64,000 nucleotides of DNA, from assembly GCF_017301735.1 (NCBI RefSeq), contig NZ_CP071090.1, positions 1,674,001 through 1,738,000 of the forward strand, read 5' to 3'. Below the pieces are notes generated by a model. That model saw only the letters and a list, made by a program, of their open reading frames with translations, searched no databases and had not been told where the DNA came from. Source of the DNA: Pyxidicoccus parkwaysis. GTDB taxonomy: Bacteria; Myxococcota; Myxococcia; Myxococcales; Myxococcaceae. The position numbers and the translations under genes were made by a program. Shown one piece after another: positions 17,109-24,579 of this stretch. Within the stretch, counting starts at the first letter, position 1, and each line of letters begins with the position of its first letter.

Positions 17109-18551
17109 ATGGATGCGAAGAAGCTGGGAGTCGTGGCGGTGCTGGCGGGTGTGGCGGTGGCCGTGGTGCCCTGGCTGCTGCCCACCGGCCCAACCTCCGG
17201 CCTGGACGCGGCCCGGTTCCTGGAGTCGGGCAGCCTGGCGGTGGGCGCCGCGGTGGTGTTCGCAGGTGGGTTGCTCACCGCGCTGACGCCCTGCGTCTAC
17301 CCGCTGATTCCCATCACCGTCTCCGTCTTCGGCGCGCGGAAGGCGGAAGGGCGGGGCCGCGCGCTCATCCTCACGTCGGCCTACATCGTGGGCATGGGCG
17401 TGGTGTTCAGCGCGCTGGGGATTCTGGCGGCGAAGACGGGGCAGGCCTTCGGCGCGCTGCTGGGACACCCGGCGGTGGTGACGGGGCTGGCGGTGTTCCT
17501 GCTGCTCTTGGCCACGTCCATGTTCGGCGCCTTCGAATTGTCGCTGCCGTACACGTGGCAGACGAAGCTGAACGCGGTGGGCGGCGCGGGCTTCGCGGGC
17601 GCGTTCCTCATGGGCAGCGTGTCCGGCTTCCTCGCGGCGCCGTGCACGGGCCCGGTGCTGACGGGCCTGTTGGCCTTCGTGGCGAAGTCCGCCAACACGA
17701 CGCTGGGCGCGACGCTGCTGTTCATCTATGCGCTGGGCATCGGCGTGCCGTTCTTCCTCATCGGCGTCTTCACCGTGCGCCTGCCGCGAGGCGGCGTGTG
17801 GATGGAGTGGGTGAAGAGTGTGCTGGGCATCATGCTGGTGGCGATGGCCTTCAGCTACCTGAAGGACGCCATGCCCTGGGCGCGTGACGCGGTGAAGGGC
17901 CTGGGCGCGCAACTCGGACAGTTGCCGGGCGCGCTCATCGCCGCCGTGCTGGTGGTGGCCGGCATGGCGCTGGGCGCGGTGCACCGCTCGTTCAAGGAGG
18001 GCTCGCGCGAGTTCTCGCTGAAGGCGCTGGGCGTGGCGCTGGTGGTGGTGGCGCTGGTACTGCGCGGCGGCGCGCTGGACGCGGGCCCGGTGGGCGCGCT
18101 GTGGGTGCGCATGGGCCTGGCCGAGTCGCCGCAGGCGCCGTCGTGGAAGTGGCACCACGTCATGCCCGCGAAGCAGGCGACCTTCTCCAAGGACGAGTTC
18201 GAGAAGGTGCTCGCGCAGGCGAAGGCGGAGGGGCGCCCGGTGCTCATCGACTTCTTCGCGGACTGGTGCGCGGCCTGCAAGGAGCTGGACCGCGAGACGT
18301 ACCCCGCGGCGGAGGTCATCTCCCAGTCGGACGAGGGGCACTTCCTCACCGTCAAGATTGACGCGACGAACAGCGAGGACAACCTGGACGCGCTGATGGA
18401 GCGCTTCGGCGTGGAGGGCCTGCCCACGGTGGCCTTCGTGTCGCCGAAGGGCGAGGTGCTGAAGAAGCCGCGCGTCACCGGCTTCCTGGAGCCCAGCCCC
18501 TTCGCCGCGGAGATGAAGAAGGCGCGCTGCGACGACGGCAACGCCTGCTAG
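17109..18551 (+). CDS. DsbD-like thiol:disulfide interchange protein (no N-terminal periplasmic domain)
   Basis: The 480-residue protein has a CcdA/DsbD transmembrane core from about residue 45 with the paired redox cysteines in ALTPCVYPLIP and LAAPCTGPVL, eight or so membrane helices, then a C-terminal thioredoxin domain from about residue 360 with the active site WCAAC and the cis-Pro loop GLPTVAF. It moves reducing power from cytoplasmic thioredoxin across the inner membrane to periplasmic or cytochrome c maturation partners. The N-terminal DsbD-alpha domain of enterobacterial DsbD is absent, so another protein must be the final acceptor. Its stop codon overlaps the convergent tapT-like gene by four bases. 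Confidence 0.88.
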   Translation: MDAKKLGVVAVLAGVAVAVVPWLLPTGPTSGLDAARFLESGSLAVGAAVVFAGGLLTALTPCVYPLIPITVSVFGARKAEGRGRALILTSAYIVGMGVVFSALGILAAKTGQAFGALLGHPAVVTGLAVFLLLLATSMFGAFELSLPYTWQTKLNAVGGAGFAGAFLMGSVSGFLAAPCTGPVLTGLLAFVAKSANTTLGATLLFIYALGIGVPFFLIGVFTVRLPRGGVWMEWVKSVLGIMLVAMAFSYLKDAMPWARDAVKGLGAQLGQLPGALIAAVLVVAGMALGAVHRSFKEGSREFSLKALGVALVVVALVLRGGALDAGPVGALWVRMGLAESPQAPSWKWHHVMPAKQATFSKDEFEKVLAQAKAEGRPVLIDFFADWCAACKELDRETYPAAEVISQSDEGHFLTVKIDATNSEDNLDALMERFGVEGLPTVAFVSPKGEVLKKPRVTGFLEPSPFAAEMKKARCDDGNAC

Positions 18552-19165
18552 TCGCCGTCGTCCTCGTCGCAGCCGGGCATCGCGAGCCGGCCGCGGCTCA
18601 TCATCACCCGGTCAATCATCACCTCGTGCAGGGCGTAGAGGGGGCGCGCGACGTGCTCGCCCTCCAGGTGCGCCAGTGCTCCGGCGATGGCCTCCAGCGT
18701 GGACATGCCGTCCGGGTGCGGCGGCCTACGCAGGCGGCGCGTGTCCGGCGCGGGCGGCGGCAGCTTCAGCCCCGGCAGCCTTCGCAGCGCGGGCACCCGC
18801 TGCACCATGCGGCGCGCCTGGCCCCAGCTTCCATCCAGGACGATGAGCCGCGCACACGGCGGCGCGTCCGACGCGGGTGACTGCTGCGCGTCCGGGAAGA
18901 GCAGCCACGTGTCCGGCGCCTCCAGCACGGATGCGTCGAAGGGCGGCTGGCCCGGCGAGCCATACGAGAGGATGCTGCAGCGGGGCAGCGCGAGCGCCGC
19001 CATGCGCGCGGTGTTGGTGGACTTCAGCGTCTCCTTGTGGTGGCGGATGACGAGCAATTCCGTGCGTGTGGAGACGCTCGGGACTTCCGCGCAGAGACAC
19101 AGGGACGTGGGAAGGAAGCAGCGCGAGCAGCGGCCCGCGAGGTCCTCCGGAGTTCTCGACCTCAT
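18548..19165 (-). CDS. DTW-domain tRNA-uridine aminocarboxypropyltransferase
   Basis: ATG at 19165 gives 205 residues that begin with the zinc-binding N-terminus of the DTW family (GRCSRCFLPTSLCLCAEVP). The core includes ELLVIRHHKE, STNTARMAALAL, and the signature LDGSWGQARRM, here with DGSW in place of the DTW triad, plus TLEAIAGALAHLEG. These SAM-dependent enzymes attach an aminocarboxypropyl group to tRNA uridine (acp3U; TapT/TuaA type). The last residues are acidic (CDEDDGD). The start overlaps the stop of the upstream gene as ATGA, so the two are translationally coupled. The 3' end overlaps the DsbD-like gene by four bases, tail to tail. Confidence 0.85.
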   Translation of the reverse strand: MRSRTPEDLAGRCSRCFLPTSLCLCAEVPSVSTRTELLVIRHHKETLKSTNTARMAALALPRCSILSYGSPGQPPFDASVLEAPDTWLLFPDAQQSPASDAPPCARLIVLDGSWGQARRMVQRVPALRRLPGLKLPPPAPDTRRLRRPPHPDGMSTLEAIAGALAHLEGEHVARPLYALHEVMIDRVMMSRGRLAMPGCDEDDGD

Positions 19166-19716
19166 TTCCCCTGACGGTATTGCTCCATCAGGGTGCGCGC
19201 CTCGCGCAGTTTCTCCTCGACGAAGCGGTCGTCCGCGTCCGGCTCGTAGTCCGCGTCCGGCAGGTCGAGGTGGAAGAGGGCGGACAGGCTCGTGGGCGCC
19301 ACCTCCAGCCACTCCGCCGTGCGGTTGAGCGCGGCCTGGCGGCGGCCCGCAAATGTCTCCGGCCCGTCCTCGGGGCCGCAGCGGCAGATGCGCGCGGAGT
19401 CTCCCGACACGTCCACGTAGAGACCCAGCACCTCCGCGTCGAGCTCCGCGGCCAGCGCGCAGGTGGCCTCGCTGACGTAGGCGGCCATGGCCTGGGCGGC
19501 GGAGCGCTCGGTGAGCGAGCGGACGAGGAACACCTGCCACCCCGCCTCGGTGAGGGGCCCGGCCTCCTGCAGCGGGGCCAGCTCCGCGGGCGGCGCCTGG
19601 ATGCGGGAGAGGAGCCGACGCACGGGCGCTTCCAGCCGCTCGAGCCGGGCGCTCGACGCGGGGCAGAAGAAGACGACGCGGTACTCACGGCTGTCGGCTG
19701 CGGTTTCCATAGGCAT
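19162..19716 (-). CDS. Conserved hypothetical protein coupled to the DTW gene
   Basis: About 184 residues if translation starts at 19716 (ATG; another ATG lies two codons on, and neither has a good ribosome site). It is a soluble alpha/beta-looking protein with no signal peptide or membrane helix. Visible landmarks are REYRVVFFCPASSARL at the start, LRSAVDVSGD-like strand LGLYVDVSGDSARIC in the middle and an acidic LDLPDADYEPDADD segment before a final helix. I do not recognise the family. The four-base overlap with the tRNA-modifying gene downstream suggests a joint role, but function cannot be inferred. Confidence 0.7.
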   Translation of the reverse strand: MPMETAADSREYRVVFFCPASSARLERLEAPVRRLLSRIQAPPAELAPLQEAGPLTEAGWQVFLVRSLTERSAAQAMAAYVSEATCALAAELDAEVLGLYVDVSGDSARICRCGPEDGPETFAGRRQAALNRTAEWLEVAPTSLSALFHLDLPDADYEPDADDRFVEEKLREARTLMEQYRQGK

Positions 19717-19818
19717 ACGGCGTCGCCAGGAACAGAAGAAGGTGTCCGCGGGTGTGCGGCGAACCCAAGAGGACCAAAGGACTCCCCGCGCATGCAAGGG
19801 GGGATTTGGAACGAGGGT

Positions 19819-20685
19819 TCAGGGTGTGGCGGATGGTGCGGGCAGGATGGGAGCCGGCGCCCGGCGCTCGGCGGCCACCCAGGCCCCCGCCAGCAGCACC
19901 AGCACGCCTCCCGCCACGCCCGCCGGCGTCAGCGCCTCCGAGAAGACGGCCCACCCGACGACGGACGCCGTAAGGGGTTCCAGGTAGGTGAGGGCCCCCG
20001 CCGCCGCGGTGGGCACGCGCTTGAGGCCCGCGTTGAAGAGCAATGTTCCCGTGAGGCCGCACACCAAGCCTCCCGCGAGCACTCGGAGTGTGGCTCCGTC
20101 CAGCGCCGGGGGTAGGGCCTGCGCTCCGAAGTACAGCAGCAGCGCGGCCACGGAGATGGGCGCGTGCAGCGACGCCACGGCGAGCGGGGTGTACGCGCGC
20201 ACGGCCGCCTTCGTGCCCAGGACGATGATGGCGTAGAAGACGGCGCTCGCCGCGCCCAGCGCCGCCGTCTGTCCGGAGAAGCCGCTGTCCGGGCGGATGA
20301 TGAGCAGGGCCAGTCCGAAGAGGGTGACGGGCACGCCCACGAGAGCGCGTGCGGAGGAGCGCTCACGCAGCACCCACGGCGCGAGCACGGCCAAGAGCAG
20401 CGGGGCGAGGTAGTGCGTCAGCACCGCCACGGACACCGGGCCGTTGCGCATGGCCGCGAAGAAGAAGGCCGTGTTGGCCGCGTCCGCCAGTCCGACGGCG
20501 ACGAGCGCCAGGGTTGCGCGCCTGTCCCGCAGGGCCTCGCGCCGCAGCAGGAAGGGCGCGGGGAGCGACATGGCGGTGACGACCAGCAGCGCGTTCTGCG
20601 GCCCGGACAGCCCCGCGGGCCGGAGGAAGAGGGCCCAGCAACCCCACAGGGTGGCGCCGGCCGCGACCATGGCGAAGTACCGCAC
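19819..20685 (-). CDS. EamA/DMT-family transporter
   Basis: I chose GTG at 20685 because AGGAG lies seven bases upstream; the frame continues upstream but without membrane-protein character. The 288-residue product has ten predicted hydrophobic helices in two five-helix EamA repeats: the first with AAGATLWGCWALFLRP and FFAAMRNGPVSVAVLTHYLAP, the second with YFGAQALP and GTLLFNAGLKRVPTAAAGAL. This is the usual size for RhaT/YdcZ-like drug/metabolite exporters. Substrate unknown. The neighbours do not suggest one. Confidence 0.87.
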   Translation of the reverse strand: MRYFAMVAAGATLWGCWALFLRPAGLSGPQNALLVVTAMSLPAPFLLRREALRDRRATLALVAVGLADAANTAFFFAAMRNGPVSVAVLTHYLAPLLLAVLAPWVLRERSSARALVGVPVTLFGLALLIIRPDSGFSGQTAALGAASAVFYAIIVLGTKAAVRAYTPLAVASLHAPISVAALLLYFGAQALPPALDGATLRVLAGGLVCGLTGTLLFNAGLKRVPTAAAGALTYLEPLTASVVGWAVFSEALTPAGVAGGVLVLLAGAWVAAERRAPAPILPAPSATP

Positions 20686-20763
20686 CGCGTGACTCCTGGT
20701 GACACCGGAGCACCCCACGGCTCCAGCGGGCGCGCAGCGTATACCAGGTGCGGTGAGGCGCGT

Positions 20764-20950
20764 GGGATGCGAGGGCGCCTGCTTCCCCTGAAGGCCGAGG
20801 CGCTGGTGGCATGTGCGCGTGCCGCTCATCGCGGTGCAGGTGGCATGCGACGCTCGGGATGCGAGGGGGCATGTCCCCCTGAAGACCGGTCGTGCCGGTG
20901 GGGCTCACGTCACGTGCGCGTGCTGTGCGTCGCGGTGCAGCAGGGAGAGC
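20764..20950. repeat. Degenerate tandem duplication spanning the end of the DUF72 gene
   Basis: GGGATGCGAGGG at 20764 recurs at 20856, followed in both copies by CCCCTGAAG-CCG and later by GTGCGCGTGC and TCGCGGTGCAG (20813 and 20914). The unit is about 92-101 bases. The second copy includes the last codons of the DUF72 gene, so the first copy looks like a decayed duplicate of that 3' end. Confidence 0.5.
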
Positions 20951-21672
20951 GCGTTGGGGATGGCCGCGCCCTCCGCCGTGTTGTCGAAGATGCACCACAC
21001 GCGCCGGCCTGCCCGCTCGTGCTCGGCGATGCGCTCGGCCAGCGCGTCCAGGTACGGCTCGGAGTAGGCGGAGAAGTACATCTTCGGCGAGCCATGGAGC
21101 CGGTAGTAGACGACACGCGCGTCCGGCACCTGTGCCCCGCGCACCCCGGGCGGGTCGGCCTTCACGTAGGCGATGTCGAAGTCCTCCAGCAGCTCCCGGG
21201 CCTCATGCGTGAACCAGGTCCGATGCCTCGGCTCGCACACGACATCGACGCGGGTCCGTTCGCGCAGCTCGCTGAAGAACACGCGGGCCACCTCCACGTC
21301 GAGCTGGAGGCTGGGCGGAAGCTGCACCAGCAGGCAGCCCAGCTTCGCGTCCAACGGGCCGACCTCACCCATGAAGCGCCCGAGCAGCTCCGTCGCATCG
21401 CGCAGCCGGAGCTCATGGGTGATGGCCTTCGGCACCTTCACCGAGAAGCGGAACGCCTCCGGAACACTGTCCCTCCAACGGGCATACGTGGCGGGCTTGT
21501 GCGGACGGTAGAACGACGAGTTGAGCTCCACCGCCGGAAACACCCGCGCATAGCGCTCCAGGTGGGTGCCCTCCGAAGGGAAGTATCCGCTGACCGCGCT
21601 CGACAGGCTCCATCCGGCGCAGCCGATGAGACAGCGCGCGAAAGACAGCTCCTCTGTCGCGAGTCGGTCCAT
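20905..21672 (-). CDS. DUF72 domain protein
   Basis: From ATG at 21672 the protein is 255 residues; an ATG 18 bases upstream is equally possible and ribosome sites are weak. The DUF72 TIM-barrel pattern is clear: LIGCAGWSL at the start, the Tyr-Phe pair in SGYFPSEG, YARVFPAVELNSSFYRP, FRFSVKVPKAITHELRL, LGCLLVQLPPSLQLDVE, VCEPRHRTW, YYRLHG, and the late CIFDNTAEGAA. DUF72 proteins (YecE family) are widespread and their reaction is not established. Codon use is ordinary. The 3' end lies inside a degenerate duplication. Confidence 0.87.
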   Translation of the reverse strand: MDRLATEELSFARCLIGCAGWSLSSAVSGYFPSEGTHLERYARVFPAVELNSSFYRPHKPATYARWRDSVPEAFRFSVKVPKAITHELRLRDATELLGRFMGEVGPLDAKLGCLLVQLPPSLQLDVEVARVFFSELRERTRVDVVCEPRHRTWFTHEARELLEDFDIAYVKADPPGVRGAQVPDARVVYYRLHGSPKMYFSAYSEPYLDALAERIAEHERAGRRVWCIFDNTAEGAAIPNALSLLHRDAQHAHVT

Positions 21673-21905
21673 ACGGGCTCGGTGCCTCATGGCGCCAGGG
21701 CCCGAATCCCCTGACGCATCGACGAGAAGGTAGGCACCGTCCGTTCCGGTGGGGAGGGCCACCCTGCCGACGCCCCGAGTCACGGCCCGAGCCGCTCAGG
21801 GCTTCTGTGGCTTCACGCCGGGTGCTTCATGTTCGAGTCCCACCGAGGGCTCGGCCCACGCATCCGCTTCCGTGTCGAAGCGGACGCACGGTTCCGGCCA
21901 CGCGA

Positions 21906-22268
21906 CTACTTCTGCTGCGTCACCTTGTTGCCCACGCCGGTGCGCGAAATCTTCGGCTTCGACTTGCCGTGACCGCGCTTCCACGTGACGTTGTTGTTGG
22001 TGCCCGCGACCTCGATGGAGCTGGTGGCCTCCACCTTCACCTTGTTGCCGGAGCCACTCACCTCGACGCTCTTGCACTCGCCGGTCAGCGTCACGTCGTT
22101 GGACGCGCCGGTGATTTCCACCTTGGTCCCCGGCGTGCACTCGTGCGTCGCCGTCTCGCTCATGCCGCTGACTTCGAACGTGCCCGAGTCGTCCTCGGCC
22201 GCTGCGGTCATCGGCCCGAAGGCGCACGCCACCATCATGAACACCGCCGTGCCCAGCTTCCTGTTCAT
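21906..22268 (-). CDS. Small exported DUF3060-like protein
   Basis: The ATG at 22268 has AGAGGA eight bases upstream and starts a clean signal peptide (MNRKLG, hydrophobic run, TAAAED), giving 120 residues. The mature part is a short series of Gly/Asn/Ser/Val strands (VEITGASNDVTLTGEC, VEVSGSGNKVKVE, IEVAGTNNNVTW), as in DUF3060 proteins, which resemble a small beta-helix or beta-roll. Two Cys residues may form a disulfide. It follows the WYL regulator by 54 bases on the same strand. Function unknown; periplasmic or surface location. Confidence 0.8.
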   Translation of the reverse strand: MNRKLGTAVFMMVACAFGPMTAAAEDDSGTFEVSGMSETATHECTPGTKVEITGASNDVTLTGECKSVEVSGSGNKVKVEATSSIEVAGTNNNVTWKRGHGKSKPKISRTGVGNKVTQQK

Positions 22269-22322
22269 TCGTCGAATCCTCTGTGAGGTGCGGGCCAGGG
22301 ATGGCTCCGCATCGCTCCCCAT

Positions 22323-23072
22323 CTACGCGACGGACGGTGCGATATTCAATTTCGCCGAGGCCTCCGCGCGCTGGGCGAGCGCCTGCGCCTTCAGCCCTTC
22401 CATGTCCGGTACGAAGGAACGCTCGGGAACGATTCGGGCCCGGCGGATCCGGTCCATGCGGAACATTCTCGCGGCGGACTTCTCCACGTCCCGGGCAAGC
22501 ACATACCAGGCAGGTGCTTCCACCAGCAGGCCGTGCGGCTCCACCAGCCTGCGGCTCGCCTGCCCATGACGGTCTCTGTACTCGAAGGACAGGCACACCT
22601 TGCGCGCGAAGGCACTCTCGAAGACGGCGAGCAACTCCTCCGGCGGCGTGCCGAGCTCCGCCAGGATGCGGGCGCTGGCGGGGCGGCCCACCACCACGCG
22701 GCGGCAGAGCTCGCGCATGCTCCGGGCCCGCTCGCGCGGGACGCTGGCGAACAGCTTCTCCAGCCCCGAGCGCGCAGCGCGGCCCCATGGAAGTGACGTG
22801 GCCGTGGCCGACAGGTTCGCGGCCAGCCACAGCGCCACCACCTCCTCCAACGACAGGTGCACGGCCGTCAGCCCGCGGTTCCTCTCCAGGCGCACTCCGC
22901 CGCCCGGTCCCGAGTCGCTGCTGATGGGCACGCCCTGTTCCCTCAGCGTGGCGAGGTCCCGGTGCACCGTGCGCGCGCTGACCTCCAACGCCGCTGCAAT
23001 CTCCGCGACGGTGGTGACTTCATGGGCCCGAAGGTAGTCGTGCAGCCGCATCACCCGGTCGACTCGTGCCAT
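22323..23072 (-). CDS. HTH/WYL-domain transcriptional regulator (YafY family)
   Basis: The 249-residue protein starts with a DeoR-type winged helix-turn-helix (VTTVAEIAAALEVSARTVHRDLATLREQGVPI, read as consecutive segments) and continues with GGGVRL, the wing. The WYL domain follows from about residue 150, with SFEYRDRHGQASRRLVEPHG and AWYVLARD supplying the Trp-Tyr core (here WYV) and FRMDRIRRA. WYL domains sense nucleic-acid or nucleotide ligands and are frequent near defence or stress genes. The gene is 49 bases downstream of a YCII-like gene, a pairing that is common in this regulator type and suggests it controls that small enzyme-like protein. Confidence 0.9.
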   Translation of the reverse strand: MARVDRVMRLHDYLRAHEVTTVAEIAAALEVSARTVHRDLATLREQGVPISSDSGPGGGVRLERNRGLTAVHLSLEEVVALWLAANLSATATSLPWGRAARSGLEKLFASVPRERARSMRELCRRVVVGRPASARILAELGTPPEELLAVFESAFARKVCLSFEYRDRHGQASRRLVEPHGLLVEAPAWYVLARDVEKSAARMFRMDRIRRARIVPERSFVPDMEGLKAQALAQRAEASAKLNIAPSVA

Positions 23073-23121
23073 GGCCGCCAGTCTCCGACAGGCATGGCAC
23101 GGGCTCCAGGGCGCTGAGCAG

Positions 23122-23550
23122 TCAGGAGCGGCGCGACTCCACGACGGCGCGGAGGTGCTCCTCCTGCTGCTTCAGCTCGGGCGTCAGCCCCGGGCCCATG
23201 TCCGTCATCTCGATCACCTGGCGGATTTCGATTTCGGACTCGCCCGGCATCGGGTTGGGGCAGCGCTTCACCCATTCAATCGCCTCCTCCCGCGACTTCA
23301 CCTCCCACAGCCAGAAGCCGGCGACGAGCTCCTTCGTCTCCGCGAAGGGTCCGTCGATGACGGTGCGCTTCGTCCCGGAGAAGCGCACCCGCGCGCCCTT
23401 CGAGCTGGCGTGCAGCCCTTCGGCCGCGAGCAACACGCCTGCCTTCGCCAGCTCCTCGTTGAACTTCATCATCTCCGTGATGAGCTTCTCGTCCGGCGGC
23501 ACCCCCGCCTCGCTGTCCTTGGTGGCCTTGACCAGAACCATGAAACGCAT
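23122..23550 (-). CDS. YCII/DGPF-family protein
   Basis: ATG at 23550 has AAGGAG six bases upstream. The 142 residues match the YCII-related DGPF family: MRFMVLVKATKDSEAG, the motif IDGPFAETKELVAGFW with the conserved DGPF, and EEAIEWVKRCPNP, IEIRQV. Such proteins are ferredoxin-like dimers; some are lactone or chlorohydroquinone-related enzymes and others partner with ECF sigma factors. A DGPF protein is often encoded with the regulator that controls it; here that is the WYL protein downstream. The upstream gap is a divergent promoter region shared with the hydrolase gene at 23785. Confidence 0.88.
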   Translation of the reverse strand: MRFMVLVKATKDSEAGVPPDEKLITEMMKFNEELAKAGVLLAAEGLHASSKGARVRFSGTKRTVIDGPFAETKELVAGFWLWEVKSREEAIEWVKRCPNPMPGESEIEIRQVIEMTDMGPGLTPELKQQEEHLRAVVESRRS

Positions 23551-23784
23551 GTCGTTCTCCTTCGTGTCGGGGCCGGTGAAGTCCGGCCTCACTGACACGT
23601 CGAATGGCGCATCCGGGAATCGACACGCATTGCGCCCGGAATTCCGAGACCCCTCAACCGCTCGGAATCGCAAGGCTTTGCGAGCCCTCCGCACCATTGC
23701 TGCCAGTTCCTGACAGGGATGGGCCGTACTCCCCGGGCCGTGGTGCGAGAGACCTCGCACCTTCAAGGCTGGAGGGAGACCGCC

Positions 23785-24546
23785 ATGGTGACTGGAGTTG
23801 CTGGAGCGCTGTACGTGGACGACGGAGGGAAGGGCGGGCTGCCCGTGGTGTTCGTCCATTCGAGCTGTGGGAGCACCACGCAATGGGAAGCGCAGCTCGC
23901 GCACCTGCGAAGGCAGCGGCGAGCGGTGGCGCTGGACTTGAGGGGGCACGGGCGTTCAGCACCGCCGCCGAAGGAGGACATCTCCATCGAGGACTTCGCC
24001 AGCGACGTCCATGCGGTGGTGGACGCGCTCGGGCTCCAGCGCTTCGTGCTCGTGGGCCACAGCATGGGAGGCGCGGTGTGCGCGGCCTACGCGGGGCTGC
24101 ACCCGGAGCGCGTCGCGGGCCTGTTCCTCCTGGACCCGGCTTCGGACGGACGTGGGATTCCGGCGGAGCAGGCCGCCGGGCTGATGCAATTGCTGGCGAC
24201 GGACGCGTGGAGCCAGGTCATCGCGGAGTTCTGGACGCCCATGCTCGCTCCCTCGCGGCCCGAGGTGCGCGAGCGCGTGCTCTCACAGATGCGCGCCACG
24301 TCGCGGACGGGCGCTCGCGCGGGGCTGGGCGCGCTGCTGACGTTCGACCCCGTCGCGGCGCTCACTCGCTACCCGGGGCCGCGCCTGTCCGTCATCACCG
24401 CCTTCAACGAGCAGCCAGGCTCGTACCAGCGCCTCGTGGCTGACTTGCCCTTCAAGAAGGTGGAGGGCACCGGCCACTGGGTGCAGCTCGACGCGCCGGA
24501 CACGGTGGATGCGCTCCTGGACGGCTTCCTGGCGAGCATCCGCTGA
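23785..24546 (+). CDS. Alpha/beta hydrolase
   Basis: The ATG at 23785 follows GGAGGGAG and gives 253 residues without a signal peptide. The fold is a small alpha/beta hydrolase: oxyanion strand VVFVHSSCGSTTQWE, DLRGHGRSAPP, the nucleophile elbow VGHSMGGA, and the catalytic His in GTGHWVQLDAP. The usual acid after strand 7 is not obvious: the place holds ITAFNEQPGS, with Asn/Glu instead of Asp. The acid may come from elsewhere in the protein. Substrate unknown. It is divergent from the YCII gene and precedes the histidine kinase by 33 bases. Confidence 0.85.
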   Translation: MVTGVAGALYVDDGGKGGLPVVFVHSSCGSTTQWEAQLAHLRRQRRAVALDLRGHGRSAPPPKEDISIEDFASDVHAVVDALGLQRFVLVGHSMGGAVCAAYAGLHPERVAGLFLLDPASDGRGIPAEQAAGLMQLLATDAWSQVIAEFWTPMLAPSRPEVRERVLSQMRATSRTGARAGLGALLTFDPVAALTRYPGPRLSVITAFNEQPGSYQRLVADLPFKKVEGTGHWVQLDAPDTVDALLDGFLASIR

Positions 24547-24579
24547 GCGCCGCACCGCCGGCTCTGTCACAGTGCGGAC

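Noticed and set aside
14583..18341. Open minus-strand frame of more than 1200 codons antisense to the SPFH and DsbD-like genes
   Set aside because: Arg/His/Ala-rich composition without motifs, opposite to two clearly coding plus-strand genes; a typical artefact of high GC.
21796..22830. A 344-codon minus-strand gene crossing the DUF3060 gene
   Set aside because: It reads a shifted frame through the exported protein and the WYL gene; the C-terminal part looks like repeated low-complexity sequence but no start or domain supports it.
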